DNA of 64,000 bases, from assembly GCA_033816765.1 (NCBI GenBank), contig CM066295.1, positions 2,604,001 through 2,668,000 on the forward strand, given 5' to 3'. The DNA comes from Nothopassalora personata. Lineage: Eukaryota > Ascomycota > Dothideomycetes > Mycosphaerellales > Mycosphaerellaceae. The notes beneath the pieces were generated by a model, which was not told the DNA's origin, made no database searches, and saw nothing but the letters and a program-made list of their open reading frames with translations. Of this stretch, positions 59,642-64,000 are shown one piece after another; within the stretch, counting starts at the first letter, position 1, and every line of letters starts with the position of its first letter. The position numbers and the translations under genes are program-made.

Positions 59642-60373
59642 TCAGATCATGTCGTCGAGTGCTGGTAAGTCGCGAAAGATAGCCCACCGCGAGGCGATGG
59701 CGCTAACCTTAACAGTTCGTCCGGAAGAGAGCTCGCCAAGGCGCTTGGTCGTGACGTTGAGTATCGACACGTCTTCATCCCATGGATGTAGTGTGGTGTT
59801 CGATGTTGTCGAGGCGAGCGTTTCATCATCGTCAGTGCTTGTGCTCAAATATGGAACCTCTGCCATGACCAGTCTGCTTCCAGTATGGTGCGCTGCTTCG
59901 ACCGCCACCGAGAAAGTGCGGTTCAAGCCCTGGGCTGAAAACGCCGAGGTGGATCTGTGCAGCTGAACTGGGTTGAGAATTGCCAATGTTGGTCGTACAT
60001 CGGGTTGTCTGAGAGCTGTGTCGGTGTTGTGAGTGCGGTGAAGGACTGAGGTGCTGTAAGTTGCTAGAAAAGCACGTAAGTGGGTGATATCCTGGCAGAA
60101 AGCCAGCTTCAAGGTGCGTGCTGTCGATAGCAAGCGCAAAGTGGGGATGTACAGCAATCGCTTTGCGAGAGCAGCTTCGTCCACTGTCGTCTCATTGTTG
60201 CGGCGGTCAGTAGGCGAACTTTCAGTCCTTGGCTCCACCTGCAGCGCCCGAAGAAATGCGTCCTTCGACGAGCACACTACCAGGGTGGACGGCGGCATGT
60301 GAGATGCCAGCACGTATCGAATGAAGTCCTGCATGCTCGAAGTCTCGACGACCACCGGACTGTGCGCTGCCAT
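59642..60373 (-). CDS. Unknown conserved-looking protein, 243 residues
   Basis: A single uninterrupted frame from an ATG at 60,373 to a TGA at 59,642. Alternating hydrophobic and polar blocks (SSMQDFIRYVLASHMPPSTLVVCSS; TLRLLSTARTLKLAFCQDITHLRAFL; VRPTLAILNPVQLH; SRLVMAEVPYL) suggest an alpha/beta fold, perhaps RecA-like as in small recombination-mediator proteins, but without Walker motifs. There is no signal peptide or membrane helix. It is divergent from the AP-3 gene with 328 bp between the start codons, so the two may share a promoter region. The function is not assigned. Confidence 0.7.
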   Translation of the reverse strand: MAAHSPVVVETSSMQDFIRYVLASHMPPSTLVVCSSKDAFLRALQVEPRTESSPTDRRNNETTVDEAALAKRLLYIPTLRLLSTARTLKLAFCQDITHLRAFLATYSTSVLHRTHNTDTALRQPDVRPTLAILNPVQLHRSTSAFSAQGLNRTFSVAVEAAHHTGSRLVMAEVPYLSTSTDDDETLASTTSNTTLHPWDEDVSILNVTTKRLGELSSGRTVKVSAIASRWAIFRDLPALDDMI

Positions 60374-60701
60374 TTCTGCTGCGTGTGGCTCAGCTGTATT
60401 GCCGAAGTGGGCCGGAGGACAAGCGCATCATGGCGCGCCAAGCAACGATGCAGCTTCGTGACAGCAGGCAGATGTGCTGTGCAGCCGTAGCAGAACGTTG
60501 ATGAACATGTCGAGTGGTGAAGGGAAGAATGATGAAGTTGCAGAAGAAGATTTCGCGTGGGAACAAAGCTCTTGGCGCGAATCCTTGTCATTGACAATCC
60601 CGCTGCTATGGTACGCCGTAACGCCGTTGGGGCCCCACTGTGCTATCTCTGTCACGATCTGAGCAAACAGGCACGCAAGCAGCACCAGACTGCGTGACAC
60701 G
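60374..60701. promoter_or_regulatory. Shared 5' region between two divergent genes
   Basis: 328 bp between the divergent ATGs at 60,373 (minus) and 60,702 (plus). No TATA-like element is obvious. A palindromic GGCGCGCCA-type run lies at 60,432-60,440. Confidence 0.4.
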
Positions 60702-63212
60702 ATGGAGTCGATATCGAGGATCAGCGGGCTGCTGGAGACGGGTGAGCGACCATTACCACCACCACGGACATGGAGAGCATCCGATGGGAACTAACCACCA
60801 CACCCACAGCACGCGATCTAACCCTCGAAGCTGCCCGCGATGCAGGACCACGCAGATCGACCCGAGCGCTGCCGACGGCGCAGATCAAGAAGATGCTGGA
60901 CAGTCGGCAGGAAAGAGATGTGCTCGACGGGCTCAGGAGGGTGGTTGCAGTATGTCATGTCATACACCAGAGACGCTATGTACTGTAGATATTGATCGGC
61001 TCGATAGATGCAATATGCCAACCCTCCCCAACCCACCTTGACCTTCTTCCCAGCTGTGCTGAAGACGTTGTCCAATCCATATCCCTCCACGCGGCCACTG
61101 GTCTACAACTATCTGATCCACCATGCCGAGGCCGACCCGGACACTGCATTGCTTGCGATCAACACAATACAGAAGTCATTGTCTGACACGAATCCACGGA
61201 TCAGAGCTATGGCGTTGAAGACTATGTCGGGTATCAAGGTACCGGTGATATCACAGATCGTGAGCTTGGCCATTAAAAAGGGTGTGAGCGATCTGTCGCC
61301 GTTGGTACGCAAAGCTGCAGCGTTGGCTTGCGTGAAGTGCATACAGCTGGACCCGAACACACAGCCGCAGGTGGAGGAGTACCTTGGCACACTGCTGGCA
61401 GACAAGCAGTACTACGTGGCTGGGGCGGCAGTGCAAGCATACATGGAAGTATGTCCGGACCGGCTGCATCTGATACACCCAGTATACCGCAGGCTGGTCA
61501 AGATGATCGTGGACATGGACGAGTGGGGACAGCTGGCTACCCTCAAACTGCTGACGACATACTCACGAATGTGCTTTCCGCGACGCACTCAGCGGGTCAA
61601 GCGAGCAGCCAACCAGGAACAACGAGCCAAGGACTTTTACGAAGACCTGGATGAGAAAGAAGAGAATGAAGACGACTTCGAGGAGGTCGATGCTGCAGAT
61701 CCGGACCTTGACTTGCTGTTGAAAGCAATTCAGCCACTGCTATCAAGCCGAAACTCGGCAGTCATCGTCTCAGTGGCTCGCGTCTACCTGTATCTTTCAC
61801 CTACGACATACTTGCATCAAGCAATTGGTCCGCTGATGGCGCTGTTACGGTCACCCAGCGACATCCAGCAGGTGGCGCTATACAACATCGTGCAGGTCTG
61901 TCTGATCAGTCCACAGCACTTTACGCCATACTTCCGCCATTTCTTGATCCGATCCAATGAGGGACCGCACATTTGGACACTGAAGCTGGAGATTTTGACA
62001 TTGATCTTCCCGTACACCGGCAAAGAAGTTCAAGGACTCATCTTGGCAGAACTTGATCACTTCTCGAAAGGCCACGATGTACAGCTTGTACGAGAAAGCG
62101 TCCGCGCCATAGGGAGGTGCGCACAGTCGTCGAGCGATGCCACGTCAAGACGATGTCTTAGTCTGCTGCTCAAGCAGATACGCAGCTCCGACCAGAACCT
62201 TGTTGGAGAGGCGATGGAGGTCATCCGACATTTGATTCAAAGATCACCCGATGACCATCGAAAGACTGTGATTCGACTGGCCAAGAACTTGGATACACTA
62301 ACATCACCGACTGCGAGGGCAAGCATCGTCTGGCTGGTCGGAGAATTCGCTGGTCATGACCCAGAGAACAATATTGCCGCAGACGTGCTCCGCATCCTCG
62401 TCAAAGGCTATCCAGACGAGAGTGACGAAGTACGAGCGCAGATTATCCTCCTCGGCGCAAAGGTCTACCTCCACCACCTCAACGCAAAGAACGCCAAGCA
62501 AAAAGCGATCGACGGCCTTAACTCAGCATCAACACAAGCAGAACATCCCTCCAGCACTGTCTTATCGCCTACAGAAGAAGAAGGTGGCTTCAACGAGAAC
62601 ACTTTCGGTGACAACAGCCACCATCAAAAATCTCATCCGGCCGAAGAAGAGAAACACATCATCGAACTGCTCTACGCCCACATCATGCTCCTGGCCCGCT
62701 ACACCCCATCCTACGACCTCCGCGACCGAGCGCGCCTCTTCCGCTCCCTCCTCTCCGTTCAATCATCTACAGACCTCGCCTCCTTACTCCTACTAGCTCC
62801 AACGCCGGTCCCACAGGCTCCATCACCTAGCGAAGCTCGCAAGAATTTCACGCTTGGCTCGGCATCGCTTGTAATTGGTGAAGGACGGCTGGCAGGGTAT
62901 GACGATGTCCCGGAGTGGGTGGAAGATGGCCATGAGCCTGATCCGGCGCTGAGGGATGACGGCAATGTGGAGAGAGAATACGTCCCGGAGAAAGATCGGG
63001 CGAAGATAGTTGCCGCGGGAGCGATGTTAGATCGAGCTCTGGAGGAGCAGGGAGTCAGGCCGAGTGGTGGGAGAGGTGAGAAATCTTTGGATGCGTGGCT
63101 CGACGAGGAGGAAGATGAAGAGAGTGAAGAAGAGGAAACGGATTCTGAAGCGGAAGAGACGAGTAGTGGGGAGGAGGAGACGGAAGAAGAAACGGACAGC
63201 GAAGGCGATTGA
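60702..63212 (+). CDS. APL6: AP-3 complex subunit beta (beta3-adaptin)
   Basis: Three exons: 60,702-60,741; 60,810-60,949; 61,008-63,212. Introns are GTGAGC...ACAG (68 bp) and GTATGT...ATAG (58 bp). The product is 794 residues. The first exons give MESISRISGLLET, RDLTLEAARDAG and QIKKMLDSRQERDVLDGLRR, typical of the adaptin N-terminus. The trunk (about residues 60-560) is built of HEAT/armadillo-type helical repeats, with HHAEADPDTALLAINTIQKS and RAMALKTMSGIKVPVI as diagnostic strings. The C-terminus is a long Glu/Asp/Ser run (from about residue 755). There is no separate ear domain, as is usual in fungi. AP-3 sorts cargo from the Golgi or endosomes to the vacuole by the alkaline-phosphatase pathway. 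The gene appears intact. Confidence 0.95.
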
Positions 63213-64000
63213 ATAGACGGCAATACAACCCACTTCCACTATTCGACACAGTCTACTTCTGCGCCCAGGCATTCTCCGCCACAGCCTTCGATGTCTTCGC
63301 ACCCACAATCCTCGGTAGCGACATATCCACACCAACTTTCCTTCTCAACCAAGCGCTGTTGCAGCACTTTCGCCGCGTCTGGTAACCGTCACAAGATCCG
63401 AGACTCCGCGAGACCTGCATAGCCGGCATGAGACAACCAGCAACGCTCCTTTTGTTCACGATGCTTTGCGCCATAGCCAACATGCAAGTCCTACAGAGAT
63501 TGAGCAAGACGTCAGACTCGAAGAAGGATGCGTATGAAGGGATTTCGATCAAGTCAAGTGCTCGAACGGTGTTCATAAGGCTTAGGAACAATACGCCGCC
63601 TAGTTTGGCGGAAATGTTTCTTTCCTTCGCCCGCAAGGACAGCACCACGTAGACTTCTTATACGAGGGCGAGAAAGGGGTATCGAATGAAGCGGGTTGGG
63701 TCCATCCTGCGGCTGTCATAGGCATCGCATAGAACTAATTGATGAGGGTTGCTGGACTGAGGCGAACCTCGTGGCATGTGGCAGACAGCTTCTTGGCGGC
63801 GGTGTTAGAAGCCAGATTGGTGCTCGGAAAATGGCAGGCGGGTTGTGTGAGTACTGTCTCGATTGGATGCTTTCATCAGGAGACCAAATTGGTGAGCAAA
63901 CAGAGCAACACCAAGAAGGGCATTGCGTGTCCGAAGAAGTGAGGTTCCGTTTCAGAGGCGCGTACAAGCGACACGAAACCGACACGAAACCGACACGCTC
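63213..64000. other. Downstream of AP-3, no gene assigned with confidence
   Basis: The minus-strand frame 63,648-63,253 (131 codons, cysteine-containing) could be an exon of a small gene converging on AP-3, but I do not recognise it. 63,716-63,985 (minus) and 63,739-63,942 (plus) are mutually overlapping. The window ends in three copies of about 12 bp (CCGACACGAAAC) at 63,968-63,998. Confidence 0.4.

Noticed and set aside
62759..63223. 154-codon Ser-rich minus-strand frame
   Set aside because: Antisense to the acidic C-terminus of the AP-3 beta gene; the Ser runs mirror Glu/Asp codons.

Overview
The window comes from a filamentous fungus, most likely an ascomycete. Introns are short (55-70 bp, GT...AG). 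Genes include a CFEM cell-wall protein and an AP-3 beta adaptin of fungal type. About 51.6 kb carries the mark of repeat-induced point mutation (RIP). In bases 1 to about 51,570, and inside a transposon at 52.2-55.2 kb, the dinucleotides CpA and TpG are almost gone and TpA (as CTA/TAG) is in great excess, while CpG is kept. Old reading frames are studded with TAG/TAA where Gln (CAG/CAA) or Trp (TGG) codons stood. No long intact gene survives there, and the short open frames in it are mostly shadows.

Layout of the RIP block. 1-2066 is the gag half of a Gypsy element (family A, minus strand) behind its LTR (2067-2427). 2428-8217 is a second Gypsy family (B, minus strand) whose gag segment is duplicated around a 780-bp segment that escaped RIP. 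About 9,500-11,700 is a Copia pol (minus strand), and a matching Copia gag lies at 50,630-51,560, so much of the block may be nested in one old Copia element. Between these are an LTR plus gag start (family D), a Gypsy family C (gag 25.27 kb to INT/chromodomain 41.2 kb), and two about 11.9-kb copies of a large Gypsy-like family F (11,996-23,931 minus; 28,517-40,386 plus). One F copy splits the D LTR and the other splits the C integrase, each with a 5-bp target duplication. Farther on are a solo LTR of the D type that escaped RIP (42,981-43,328) and a complete family A element (43,396-50,518) with 448-bp LTRs and a GACGC duplication.

The most unusual content is in the F family and in the 3' parts of the Gypsy elements. 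F has gag-PR, RT-RH-IN and a third frame of about 990 codons of unknown function. The three are separated by a 26-bp perfect palindrome that recurs in the LTRs. The two F copies are indistinguishable over about 6.9 kb in every stretch compared, but a few percent diverged elsewhere. Family A carries an antisense frame and a tRNA-like sequence between the chromodomain and the 3' LTR. Family C also seems to carry an antisense frame there.

51.77-55.93 kb is the 3' end of a Dur3-type urea transporter gene, broken by a 3.5-kb Tc1/mariner-like element with a TA duplication and a one-base frameshift. The element carries a DDE transposase and a second, convergent frame.

55.93-64 kb is ordinary gene-bearing DNA: a three-exon CFEM/GPI-anchor protein (minus), an unidentified protein or pair of exons (minus), a 243-codon unknown protein (minus), and a complete AP-3 complex beta subunit gene (plus, three exons). 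These genes share no pathway; they simply flank the repeat block.
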